64,000 bases of DNA. It comes from an uncultured Pseudomonadota bacterium. GTDB lineage: Bacteria > Myxococcota_A > UBA796 > SXON01. A program made the translations under genes and the position numbers. Numbering within the stretch: the stretch's first letter is position 1; the number at the start of each line of letters is the position of its first letter. The stretch spans positions 91,489-155,488 of the forward strand of contig CAIQVJ010000085.1 of the NCBI GenBank assembly GCA_903875225.1, read 5' to 3'. The notes under the pieces were generated by a model. It had not been told where the DNA came from. It ran no database searches and saw only the letters and a list, made by a program, of their open reading frames with translations. Positions 1 through 7,552 of this stretch are shown here, piece after piece.

Positions 1-159
1 AAGACGGACTTCCGTCTGGTTCGGCGCGTGATCGGCTCGGCCAACGAGGCGGGCTGGGCGAAGTTCAAGTTCGTCGCCACCCCCGGGAAGATCGATCCTG
101 CGGGCGACGACATCGCGCCAGCGGAAGAAGGCGCTGCCCCGGCCGCCGAAGGCGGATGA
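1..159 (+). CDS. C-terminal end of an ExbD/TolR-like transport protein (partial)
   Basis: An open frame enters from the left edge and ends at TGA 157-159. The 52 visible residues read like the last strand and helix of the periplasmic ExbD/TolR domain (a run of the form VRRVIGSANEAGW followed by KFKFVAT) and finish with an Ala/Glu/Pro-rich tail. In the family this subunit couples proton flow through an ExbB/TolQ partner to envelope work. Its stop overlaps the next start in an ATGA arrangement, so it is co-transcribed with the START-domain gene. Only the tail is visible, so the family call is tentative. Confidence 0.5.
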   Translation, partial: KTDFRLVRRVIGSANEAGWAKFKFVATPGKIDPAGDDIAPAEEGAAPAAEGG

Positions 160-863
160 CAGCAGCAGACCTGGCAACAGCCTGGTCCAAGGTCGAGCGC
201 GCCGTGGCGGAACATGCAAGGTTCCCTCCCGGCGCGCTCGATTCGTCTGTGTGGTCGACCGTCGCAGGGGGGAAGATCGCGCACAGCCAGAGCGACGAGG
301 GCGTACGCGGCGTCGGGGTGATCCCCGCACGCCGGGAGGCCGTCTGGCTTGCCGTCACCGATGACCACCCGGTGGATGTTGTGTCCGGCCTTGCCCAGGT
401 GGCCTGGAACGGGGACTGGGCGTTCGACAAGCTGCTCTACCAGCGACTCGACCTCCCCTGGCCCTTCCAGGACAGGCATTGGGTCATACGGTCCGAGACG
501 AACCTGGCGCTCGCCGGCTCGGGCGTCTGGGAGCGGGCATGGACGAACGCCCCGGAGGAGCTGGGCACCGCCCGGACCCTCACCGACCCGGCGGCGTTCG
601 ACGGTGCGCTCGGTGTTCCCGTCAACCGCGGGAGCTGGATGCTCCTTGCGTTGTCGACAACCGATACACTGGCGATTTATCAGGCGCGCGTACAGCTCGG
701 CGGCCAGCTCCCCGCCGGCGCCGCTGACCAATATGCCGCGGTGTCCCTTCCTGATTTCTACAGCGCCACCCTGAACGACGCACGCTCGATGTCTCGACGA
801 TACATCTCGAATTGCATCGAGCCAGACGGAGAAGGTCACACCATCGGCTGTTTGGGGGATTAG
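156..863 (+). CDS. START-domain (lipid-binding fold) protein
   Basis: This 235-residue protein has the landmarks of the START branch of the Bet v1-like fold: a tryptophan-rich strand, then a PWPFQDRHWV segment matching the family's PWP-x-x-DRD signature near residue 108, then a strand with RGSW and a late GGQLPAG turn followed by a helix. START domains bind a lipid or other hydrophobic ligand in a deep pocket. There is no signal peptide or membrane segment, so it is probably cytosolic. The ATG overlaps the stop of the ExbD-like gene. The ligand cannot be read from sequence. Confidence 0.7.
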   Translation: MTAADLATAWSKVERAVAEHARFPPGALDSSVWSTVAGGKIAHSQSDEGVRGVGVIPARREAVWLAVTDDHPVDVVSGLAQVAWNGDWAFDKLLYQRLDLPWPFQDRHWVIRSETNLALAGSGVWERAWTNAPEELGTARTLTDPAAFDGALGVPVNRGSWMLLALSTTDTLAIYQARVQLGGQLPAGAADQYAAVSLPDFYSATLNDARSMSRRYISNCIEPDGEGHTIGCLGD

Positions 864-866
864 CTT
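861..866 (+). promoter_or_regulatory. Putative leaderless -10 element for the DCC gene
   Basis: TAGCTT lies exactly six bases before the GTG start at 873 and overlaps the stop codon of the START-domain gene. There is no Shine-Dalgarno sequence, so a transcript starting at or near the GTG is likely. The same spacing recurs before several other first genes in this window. Confidence 0.45.
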
Positions 867-872
867 GTAGGG

Positions 873-1289
873 GTGTCGGCCCCTCCCCCGCTCGTGCTGT
901 ATGACGGTTTGTGCGGCTTCTGTGACCTGTCGGTGCGTTGGTTGCTCACGCACGACACCGCTCGCGTATTTGAGTTCGCACCGTTGCAGGGGGAGGTCGC
1001 CAGGGACGTCGTCGCACGGCATCCACTTCCGGTGGGGCTCGACAGCATCGTGCTCGTGGAGGGTAGAGGATCGCCGGAGGAGCGCGTGTCGTGGCACTCG
1101 AGCGCGATCTTCGGGATCTGCGCGCACCTGCCCTGGCCGTGGCGGGCGCTTGCCTGGTTCTCCGCTCTGCCTCGCGCGTTCACCGACCTGTGCTACCGCG
1201 TCTTCGCCCGCAACCGGTACCGCGTGTGGGGGCGCAGGGAGGCCTGTCGCATCCCCTCGCCGGAAGAACGCGCGCGCTTTCTGCCCTGA
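873..1289 (+). CDS. DCC-family (DUF393) thiol-disulfide oxidoreductase-like protein
   Basis: The 138-residue product opens with a beta strand and DGLCGFC, the DGxCxxC motif that names the DCC family. The two cysteines are spaced as a possible redox pair. The rest alternates short strands and amphipathic helices and ends in the R-x-R-Y-R-V-W-G-R-R-E-A-C pattern common in the family. The precise substrate of DUF393 proteins is unsettled. The GTG at 873 is chosen because it begins just before the first strand and sits at the right distance from a -10-like hexamer. Confidence 0.75.
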   Translation: MSAPPPLVLYDGLCGFCDLSVRWLLTHDTARVFEFAPLQGEVARDVVARHPLPVGLDSIVLVEGRGSPEERVSWHSSAIFGICAHLPWPWRALAWFSALPRAFTDLCYRVFARNRYRVWGRREACRIPSPEERARFLP

Positions 1290-1304
1290 GGGATCGGGCG
1301 CTGG

Positions 1305-2792
1305 TCAGCCGGCGGGAGCCGGTCGAAACGCGAGGTGCGTCGGAGCCTGCATGGAATTCGCGTAGTACCGGAGCAACTCATCGGCCTGCGCATCCACGCG
1401 AACCGCGCCCCGCACGTTCTGGATCAACCCGCGGCGCTCCAGGAGCATCAACCCCAGCTCCACCATCTGCTCCGCCTCCTCCGAGTCGCCGATCGCCTCG
1501 TCCAGGAGGCCCTTCTGGACATCTGCCGACTGCAGCGTCGGCAGCGACCGCCGGAAGGCCACGCCACGCGCGACGGGGCGGCCCGTGCCCGCGAGCACGG
1601 CAAGCTCCTCCCGGACGGCGCGCACCAGGGAGGCGTGATCCCGAGCGCCCGCGAGCAGGGCCGCCGCGGTGAGGACGACGGGCGTGGCTGGGATCGCCGC
1701 GTGCACACACGCGAGCAGGTGGTCCGCCGCCGCAGCGATCCTCGGGCGGCGCAGCCTGTCGGGCAGCGCGGCCACGACGGTGGCGTCCGGCAGGAAGTCC
1801 CGGAGCGGGATGGCTGGTCCGAACGAAACGGCGGCGTACCCGTAGCGACGGTGCGCCCGGATGGCGGCCCGCGCGAACAGGCCCAACAGCAGCCCCGGCA
1901 CCTGGACGACCAGCTTCGAGAACGAGCGAAGCTTGGATCCCGCGGTCGGCCGGGCATCCGCCAGGAGGTTGTGGTCCTCGAACACCCGGTCGTAGTTGAT
2001 CCCGACCGGGATGAAGACGATCTCGCGCTCGGGCTCCGTCCGGAGCATGCCGATCAGGTAGTCGAGGAGCCCGATCTTGGGCTCGCGAAGCTCGCCGTCC
2101 CGGGAAAGCCCGCCTTCGAGAAAGAACGCCGTCGTCAACCCACGCGACGCAACGAGCTGCAGGTATCGCTCCAACACATGATGATACAGTGGGTCCTTCT
2201 CACCGCGCCGGACAAAGTAACTGCCGAAGCTCCGGAACAGCACATCCAGCGGCCAGACCCGCGCCCACTCCCCTACTGCGTACGAGAGGGCGACCTGACG
2301 CATCGCACCGACGGAGAGCACCACGTAGTCAGCGTTGGAGCGGTGGTTCGCCACGTACACCGTCACGGCCCCGCGTGGAACCTGGGCCCGCGCCCGCTCG
2401 AGGCCCGCCTCGTCGAACACCAGCTCGTAGCAGGCCTTCGTGATCGTCTGGGCGACAGCCCCGCCCAGCTTGTAGTAGGAGAGGATGTTGAAATAGGGGA
2501 CGATCTCGTCCAGCCACTCCTCGATCAGCGCCCGGACGGTCAGCAGGGTCGTCCCCCGCGCCCTCGCCTGCTCGGCGGCATCCGCCTGCAGCTCGGGGTC
2601 CTGCAGGAGGGTCTGGCGGACCCACACCCGGTCGATGAACCGGAAGTGGTCGAGCTGCACCTGGTTGCGGTGAAGGAACGCCTCGACCGATCGATGGAGC
2701 CGTCCGCGCAGGAGGCGCAGGGTCTGCCACCGGGCCGCCTCGTAGGCCATGAGCGAGCCCAGTCCCGCGGCAGCGACGGCGAGTGGGTTCAA
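1305..2792 (-). CDS. Glycerol-3-phosphate acyltransferase-like (PlsB/GPAT family) protein
   Basis: This 495-residue protein has the acyltransferase blocks of the PlsB/GNPAT group: NHRSNADYV (block I, H-x4-D), an FVRRGEKD segment (block II), FFLEGGLSRDGEL (block III) and a later FIPVGINYDRV (block IV). Members transfer an acyl chain from acyl-CoA or acyl-ACP to glycerol phosphate or a related hydroxyl at the membrane. The N-terminus holds a short hydrophobic segment. The start is a TTG at 2790-2792 sharing TTGA with the stop of the upstream thioesterase gene, so translation is probably coupled; an internal ATG 15 codons on is the alternative. It is shorter than E. coli PlsB, closer to the lean bacterial homologues. 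Confidence 0.75.
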   Translation of the reverse strand: MNPLAVAAAGLGSLMAYEAARWQTLRLLRGRLHRSVEAFLHRNQVQLDHFRFIDRVWVRQTLLQDPELQADAAEQARARGTTLLTVRALIEEWLDEIVPYFNILSYYKLGGAVAQTITKACYELVFDEAGLERARAQVPRGAVTVYVANHRSNADYVVLSVGAMRQVALSYAVGEWARVWPLDVLFRSFGSYFVRRGEKDPLYHHVLERYLQLVASRGLTTAFFLEGGLSRDGELREPKIGLLDYLIGMLRTEPEREIVFIPVGINYDRVFEDHNLLADARPTAGSKLRSFSKLVVQVPGLLLGLFARAAIRAHRRYGYAAVSFGPAIPLRDFLPDATVVAALPDRLRRPRIAAAADHLLACVHAAIPATPVVLTAAALLAGARDHASLVRAVREELAVLAGTGRPVARGVAFRRSLPTLQSADVQKGLLDEAIGDSEEAEQMVELGLMLLERRGLIQNVRGAVRVDAQADELLRYYANSMQAPTHLAFRPAPAG

Positions 2793-3211
2793 GCCCCGGC
2801 TGCCAGGGGCGCGAGGCGGTGTCGGAGCTCGTCCGTCCAGGGGACCGGCAGGAACGTGACCGGATCGACCCGCACGATCGTCCGGGTGCCCGTGCAGTAC
2901 GGCTCATCGTGATCCATCGGCAGGATGCGCATGGCGAAGGTGAGGCTGGTCCGCCCCATCTGCTCGACCCAGATCCGCACCCGAACCTCTCCGACGCCAC
3001 GCACGGGCCGGTCGTACAGGATGTGGTTGGCTCGGACGACATGGTACTGGTCGGGGTTGTCCGTCGGCGAGAGCAGGGCGCCCCACCCGAGTTGCTTCCA
3101 GAAGGACCCGATGGTGCGCTCGAAAAGCAGCAGGTAGCGCGCGTTGTGGAGGACCTGGAAGGCATCGAGGTCGTCGAAGTAGATGCCCATGACCTGTTCG
3201 TGGAACCGCAT
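2789..3211 (-). CDS. Hotdog-fold acyl-CoA thioesterase (4HBT/YbgC type)
   Basis: At 140 residues this is a standard single hotdog domain. The segment YFDDLDAFQVLHNARYL near the N-terminus carries the catalytic Asp and the D-x(n)-H-N-x-x-Y pattern of the 4-hydroxybenzoyl-CoA/YbgC group, which hydrolyses acyl- or aryl-CoA thioesters. Its TGA overlaps the TTG of the PlsB-like gene, so the two enzymes are made together. Only 53 bp separate its ATG from the divergent lyase-like gene. AGGAG lies six bases upstream of the ATG. Confidence 0.8.
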   Translation of the reverse strand: MRFHEQVMGIYFDDLDAFQVLHNARYLLLFERTIGSFWKQLGWGALLSPTDNPDQYHVVRANHILYDRPVRGVGEVRVRIWVEQMGRTSLTFAMRILPMDHDEPYCTGTRTIVRVDPVTFLPVPWTDELRHRLAPLAAGA

Positions 3212-3264
3212 TCCCGCTCCTATCGCGACGGCCGCGACGCGACCCGACGGACCTGCCGCGCGAT

Positions 3265-4818
3265 ATGGCGCCGGGCATGTCGGCCACCCTCGTCCTCAAC
3301 GGCACCGCATTGCGTCCCGATCACGTCGTCGCCGTGGCGCACGGCGCACGCGTGGTGCTCGGCGGTGAAGCGCGACGTTCCATGGCGGGGTCTGCCCACG
3401 CCTTCGGCGCGGACACCGGCGTGCTCGAGCGCAAGCGCGGCCAGCTTCTCGGCCGGGATGCGGCCCCCGCCCTGGCAGACCCGGAGGGGTTCATCCTCTC
3501 GCACTGCTCCGCGGTCGGCGCCCCCCTGCCGGTGCCCATCGTCCGCGCGCTGATCGTCTGCCGGGCCAACGTGCTGGCGGTCGGAGCGAGCGGGGTGCGG
3601 CCCGAGACGGTGCAGGCGATGCTGGACCTGCTGAACGCAGGGGTCACCCCCGTCGTGCCGTCGCAGGGAAGCGTCGGCGCGGCCGGCGATCTTGCCCCCC
3701 TGGCACAGGTCGCGCGGGTGCTGTGCGGGCTCGGCGGGGCCGCGATCCTGCCGGATGGCGCGCGGGTCGACCGTGTGGACCTCGCCGCGCACGGGCTCAC
3801 CCCTGTGCGGCCCACCCCGAAGGAGGCGCTCTCCTTGATCAACGGGGCGACGTTGACGAGCGCGCTGGCAGCCGTGGCGGTGCACCGTGCTCAGCGGGTC
3901 CGCGATGCGCTGGTGACCGCGTGCGCAATGACGATGGAGGCGCTTCGCGCGGACCTCCGGTGCCTCTCCCCCGGTGGGATCGCGCTGCGCGGGCACCCGG
4001 GCGGGATCCGGGTCGCCCGTGAGCTTCGCGCGATGCTCGCAGGGTCGGAGTTGGCGTATGCAGGGCGGGCGCCCGACCCGTTCAGCCTGCGGGCGGCGCC
4101 CGCGGTCCTTGGCGCGCTCACCGACGCGATCGATCACGCCTACGCCATCGTGGTTCGTGAGCTCAACGGCGCGTGCGACAACCCGATCTGGATCGAGGAC
4201 GAGGGAGTCGTGGAGGTCGGCAACTTCCACGGGGCGCCCGTCGCGCTCGCGCTCGACTACCTCCGTGCAGCGGTGACCCAGGCGGTCACCCAGTCCGAAC
4301 GCCGGACCTACCGACTCTGTACCGGGCACCTCGCCGGCGAGCTGCCGAGCTTCCTGGTGGAAGGCACGGGCCTCAACTCGGGCCTGATGCTCGCACAGTA
4401 CACTGCCGCCAGCCTCGCCAGCGAGTGCAAGGGCCTCTCCCACCCCGCCGTCGTCGACAGCATCCCCACGGTCCAGCACCACGAGGACCACGTGAGCATG
4501 GGGCCGATCGCCGGGCGCCTCACGCTGCGGCTCCTCGAGAACGCTGCCGACATCGCTGGGATCGAAGCGCTTTTCGCCGCGCAGGCGCTCGACTTTCGCC
4601 GCGCGGGGATCCGGTTCTCGGCGGGAGAACGCATCGTGGAAGCGCCGCTCGCGGGTGCTCCCGGGGTGGAGCGTGCCCGCAAGGTCGTCCGGGAGCAGGT
4701 CGCGCACTGGGACGACGACCAGATCCTCGAACCCTGCCTCTCCGCGGTCGGCGCGCTGGTCCGGGCCGGGCGCCTGGGGCAGGACGCATCGGCTACGTCG
4801 AACGTCGAGAAATGGTAG
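3265..4818 (+). CDS. Aromatic amino acid lyase (HAL/PAL) homologue lacking the MIO serine and catalytic tyrosines
   Basis: The 517-residue protein aligns along its whole length with histidine/phenylalanine ammonia-lyases: LSHCSAVGAPLP, SQGSVGAAGDLAPLAQ, DPFSLR, DNPIWIEDEG, GNFHGAPVALALDYL, GLNSGLMLAQYTAASLASE and HHEDHVSMGPIAG. The Ala-Ser-Gly tripeptide that cyclises to the MIO prosthetic group is Ala139-Ala140-Gly141 here. The first catalytic tyrosine (YGxNTGFG in the family) is Phe47 in AFGADTG, and the second (DPYSLR) is Phe273. The other pocket residues I can place (His, Asn, Arg, Glu) remain. By family knowledge it should not make MIO, so ordinary ammonia elimination is unlikely. ATG 3265 is used; ATG 3277 is possible. 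Confidence 0.85.
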   Translation: MAPGMSATLVLNGTALRPDHVVAVAHGARVVLGGEARRSMAGSAHAFGADTGVLERKRGQLLGRDAAPALADPEGFILSHCSAVGAPLPVPIVRALIVCRANVLAVGASGVRPETVQAMLDLLNAGVTPVVPSQGSVGAAGDLAPLAQVARVLCGLGGAAILPDGARVDRVDLAAHGLTPVRPTPKEALSLINGATLTSALAAVAVHRAQRVRDALVTACAMTMEALRADLRCLSPGGIALRGHPGGIRVARELRAMLAGSELAYAGRAPDPFSLRAAPAVLGALTDAIDHAYAIVVRELNGACDNPIWIEDEGVVEVGNFHGAPVALALDYLRAAVTQAVTQSERRTYRLCTGHLAGELPSFLVEGTGLNSGLMLAQYTAASLASECKGLSHPAVVDSIPTVQHHEDHVSMGPIAGRLTLRLLENAADIAGIEALFAAQALDFRRAGIRFSAGERIVEAPLAGAPGVERARKVVREQVAHWDDDQILEPCLSAVGALVRAGRLGQDASATSNVEKW

Positions 4819-4852
4819 CGAACCGCGAGGGACCTGCTTACCACGGGAGTCC

Positions 4853-5467
4853 ATGGCCCCGAGTTCGTTCCGCCTCGACACCCTCGCTGCCAACCTGATC
4901 GAGCGGCTGGAGCCGGTACGGCGTGCGCACCTCGACGCACCCGAACTGGCGCGCGCGTCGATCGAGAAGACCACGAGGGAGATCGCGGACAACGTGGCCC
5001 GCGAGTGTCGCGGGGTGATGGGGGACGAGGCCCAGGCCCGACGCATCGAGACCGAAGCGGTCGAGACGTTCCTTCCCCGCTACGCCCGGCTCGCGGTGGA
5101 GCAGAACAAGGTGGAGCGGCGCGAGGCGATCACTCCCCAGAACCTCATCCTGCAGCGGCTGTTGCCGCTGCTGTTCGGGATGTTCGCCTCCCGCGTGATG
5201 ATGGAGATCGCGCCCGGTCCGTGGGACCTCGCCTTCTACACGCTCCCCATGCTCGGCCTTTTCTGGCCCGAGTGGCTGGGGGCGTTCGCACGCCGCAGGT
5301 ACCGGAACGAATTGCAGGAGTTGGCCGATGATCTGGGCCAGCTCCAGGATGCCGACGAGAAGCTCTCTCCCACCCAGCACGCAGGCGACCCCGTGAGCGC
5401 CGAGCTCGACGCGCTGAACACCATCAAGAAGAAGCACGAGGCCCAGACCTTGCGCGAGAAGGGATAA
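4853..5467 (+). CDS. Two-helix membrane protein of unknown function
   Basis: This 204-residue protein is charged and helical at its N-terminus, then has a hydrophobic hairpin around residues 98-145 (LLPLLFGMFASRVMM and WDLAFYTLPMLGLFWPEWL), and ends in a long charged, coiled-coil-like tail. I do not recognise the family. It starts at an ATG preceded by GGGAG, 34 bp after the lyase-like gene, and is followed within 3 bp by an SPFH gene. It may therefore be a small membrane partner or anchor for the SPFH proteins. Confidence 0.7.
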   Translation: MAPSSFRLDTLAANLIERLEPVRRAHLDAPELARASIEKTTREIADNVARECRGVMGDEAQARRIETEAVETFLPRYARLAVEQNKVERREAITPQNLILQRLLPLLFGMFASRVMMEIAPGPWDLAFYTLPMLGLFWPEWLGAFARRRYRNELQELADDLGQLQDADEKLSPTQHAGDPVSAELDALNTIKKKHEAQTLREKG

Positions 5468-5470
5468 ACC

Positions 5471-6499
5471 ATGGCCGTAAAAGTAGAGCTCCCCAAGGTG
5501 CCCGGAGGCCTGCTCAGGTACGCCGTACTGTCGGGCCTCGCGATCGGGCTGGTCCTCTTTCTGTGGCTCACCACCACGGTGAGCATCGGCTCCGACGAGT
5601 TCGGGATCCGGCAGGTATATTTTGGTCCGGGAAAGGGCTTGCAACCCGATATATTTGCACCCGGCACCCATCTGCTGGTGCCCGGCTACGAGCGATACCA
5701 CGTGTTTCCTCGCAAGCTGCAACTCCTGGAATTCAACGATGATCGCCTGCAGGCCAGCGCCGAGGCCGACTACGCCCCCTCCATCCACATCCAGACCTCG
5801 GAGGGCTACCGCGTCGTCGTGGACGTGAGCGTGTTGTACCGGATCGTGGATCCCTACAAGCTGATCACGAGCGTGGGCCCCGGCCGCCTCTACGTGACGG
5901 CCCTTGTCCTCCCGCGAGCCGATCAGGTGCTCCGGCAAAAGCTCGGAGAGCTCAACGCCGAGCAGTTCTACGCGGGCGCCCTTCGCAGGCAGAAGGCGAT
6001 CGAGTGCGAGGCGCTGCTCACCAAGGAGCTGGAGCCAGCCGGAATCCAGGTGTGGGGCGTTCTGGTGCGTCATTACAGCTACGATGATCGGTACCAGGAG
6101 GCGATCGAGCAACGCAAGATCCAGGACCAGATGGTCTTCAAGAACCGGGCCGAAGCCATCGCCGCATCGGAGGAGGCCGAGAAGAACCGGGTGCTCGCCG
6201 AAGGCAAGGCCACGATCGACGTCGAGCAGCAGCGTGGCCTCTCGGAGGTCGTGAAGATCACCGCAGACTACGACCTGTACAGCAGAAAGCGCGTGGCAGA
6301 GGGCGACCTGCTGGTGGAGCTCGCCAAGGCCGAGTCCAAGCGCATGGAGAATGATGCGTTGAGCGCCGCCGGAGCCTCGAACCTCGTCGGCCTCAAGATG
6401 GCCGACGCCGTCCAGAACACCCAGGTGATCATCGTCCCGACCGATGGTCCCTCTGCGATGAACCCGCTCGACCTCGAGCGGATGACGAAGGAGTGGTGA
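5471..6499 (+). CDS. Membrane-anchored SPFH/Band 7 (prohibitin-like) protein
   Basis: The 342-residue protein has one N-terminal transmembrane helix (about residues 17-37), then an SPFH domain with the VYFGPGKGLQPDIFAPGTH and YRVVVDVSVLYRI strands, followed by a long charged helix (about residues 195-275, rich in Glu, Lys, Arg and Ala) typical of flotillin/prohibitin stalks. Such proteins assemble into large membrane rings that organise lipids or control proteases. It forms a tight unit with the two-helix protein upstream and a second SPFH protein downstream, whose ATG overlaps its stop (TGATG). Confidence 0.85.
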   Translation: MAVKVELPKVPGGLLRYAVLSGLAIGLVLFLWLTTTVSIGSDEFGIRQVYFGPGKGLQPDIFAPGTHLLVPGYERYHVFPRKLQLLEFNDDRLQASAEADYAPSIHIQTSEGYRVVVDVSVLYRIVDPYKLITSVGPGRLYVTALVLPRADQVLRQKLGELNAEQFYAGALRRQKAIECEALLTKELEPAGIQVWGVLVRHYSYDDRYQEAIEQRKIQDQMVFKNRAEAIAASEEAEKNRVLAEGKATIDVEQQRGLSEVVKITADYDLYSRKRVAEGDLLVELAKAESKRMENDALSAAGASNLVGLKMADAVQNTQVIIVPTDGPSAMNPLDLERMTKEW

Positions 6500-7545
6500 T
6501 GCACGTACTCACACGATCCGTGCGGGCCCTGCTCCGCGCTGCCCCCGCCGCCATGCTCCTCACCGGGTGCATCCCCCACTCGCTCGAGTCGACCGAGGTG
6601 GGCGTGCGCACAGTGCGCCTCGCTTTGATCGGCTCCACCGGTGTGGTCTCGGAGCCGTACCCCGCCGGACAGACCTATTTCTTCCCGCCCCTCATCAACG
6701 ACTGGACGGTGTTCGACGTGGGCCTGCAGAACATGGCGATGACCCGCTCTGCAGACTCCGGAGCGCGCGCGGGCGACGACTCGCTCCGCTTCAAGACCGC
6801 CGACGGCAACGACATCAGCGTGGACGTGACCATCGCCTGGCGCGTGGATCCTTCCAAGACCCCGTACCTGCTGCAATTCGTGGGAGGGACGACCAAGGAG
6901 GTCGAGGAACGCCTCGTCCGCCCGGTCGCGCGCACCGTGCTCCGCGACGTGCTGAACGAGCTGCGCTCCGAACAGTTCTACGACGCGGACATGCGGTTCA
7001 AGAAGGCCGATCAGGCGCGGGAAGCCTGCGCCCACTACCTCGCACCCGAGGGGGTGGTGATCGATCAGGTGCTACTGGGGGAGCACGCGTTCAACCCCGC
7101 CTACGAGCAGGTCATCAAGGACAAGACGGTGGCCGAACAGGAGGCCGCGAGGCTCCGGTCCGAGAGCGAAGCCGCTGCCGAGCAGATGAAGCGGGAGCTG
7201 GAGGTGGCCAAGGGCGAGGTGAACCAGAAGATCGAGACCGCGAAGGGCGAGGCGCAGAAGGCGACGCTCGAGGCAGACGCCAGCTACTTCCAACGCGATC
7301 GCGAGTCACAGGCGGTGCTCGCCGAGGCAAAGTCGAGGACGGAAGGCCTGAAGGCCCAGGCGAAGGCGCTGGCCGGAGCGGGCGGACACAACATGGTGAA
7401 GATGAAGGTGGCAGAGGCCCTGGCCGGAAAGCCGATCCTGTTCATCCCTGCCGGGGGCGGCGACCTGCGGACAACCAACATGAACGACCTGCTGAGCCGC
7501 TACTCCGCGATGCAGGCGCTCGGGCAGGCAGCACCTACCCAGTAG
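6499..7545 (+). CDS. SPFH/Band 7 lipoprotein, partner of the upstream SPFH protein
   Basis: Starting from the ATG that overlaps the previous stop, the product is 348 residues. It opens with a basic N-terminus, a hydrophobic core and the lipobox LLTGC, so it should be lipidated at Cys23 and exported. The mature part holds an SPFH domain (DISVDVTIAWRVD, LNELRSEQFYD) and a long helix of Glu/Ala/Lys repeats (about residues 210-290). It is clearly paralogous to its neighbour but anchored by lipid, so the two domains lie on the same side of the inner membrane or on different envelope membranes. A paired hetero-ring is an inference. Confidence 0.8.
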   Translation: MHVLTRSVRALLRAAPAAMLLTGCIPHSLESTEVGVRTVRLALIGSTGVVSEPYPAGQTYFFPPLINDWTVFDVGLQNMAMTRSADSGARAGDDSLRFKTADGNDISVDVTIAWRVDPSKTPYLLQFVGGTTKEVEERLVRPVARTVLRDVLNELRSEQFYDADMRFKKADQAREACAHYLAPEGVVIDQVLLGEHAFNPAYEQVIKDKTVAEQEAARLRSESEAAAEQMKRELEVAKGEVNQKIETAKGEAQKATLEADASYFQRDRESQAVLAEAKSRTEGLKAQAKALAGAGGHNMVKMKVAEALAGKPILFIPAGGGDLRTTNMNDLLSRYSAMQALGQAAPTQ

Positions 7546-7552
7546 TCCCGGG

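Noticed and set aside
3220..5046. 608-residue open frame antisense to the lyase homologue
   Set aside because: It is a GC-rich shadow: composition is Arg/Gly/Asp-heavy with no motif, and the plus strand carries a complete conserved family.
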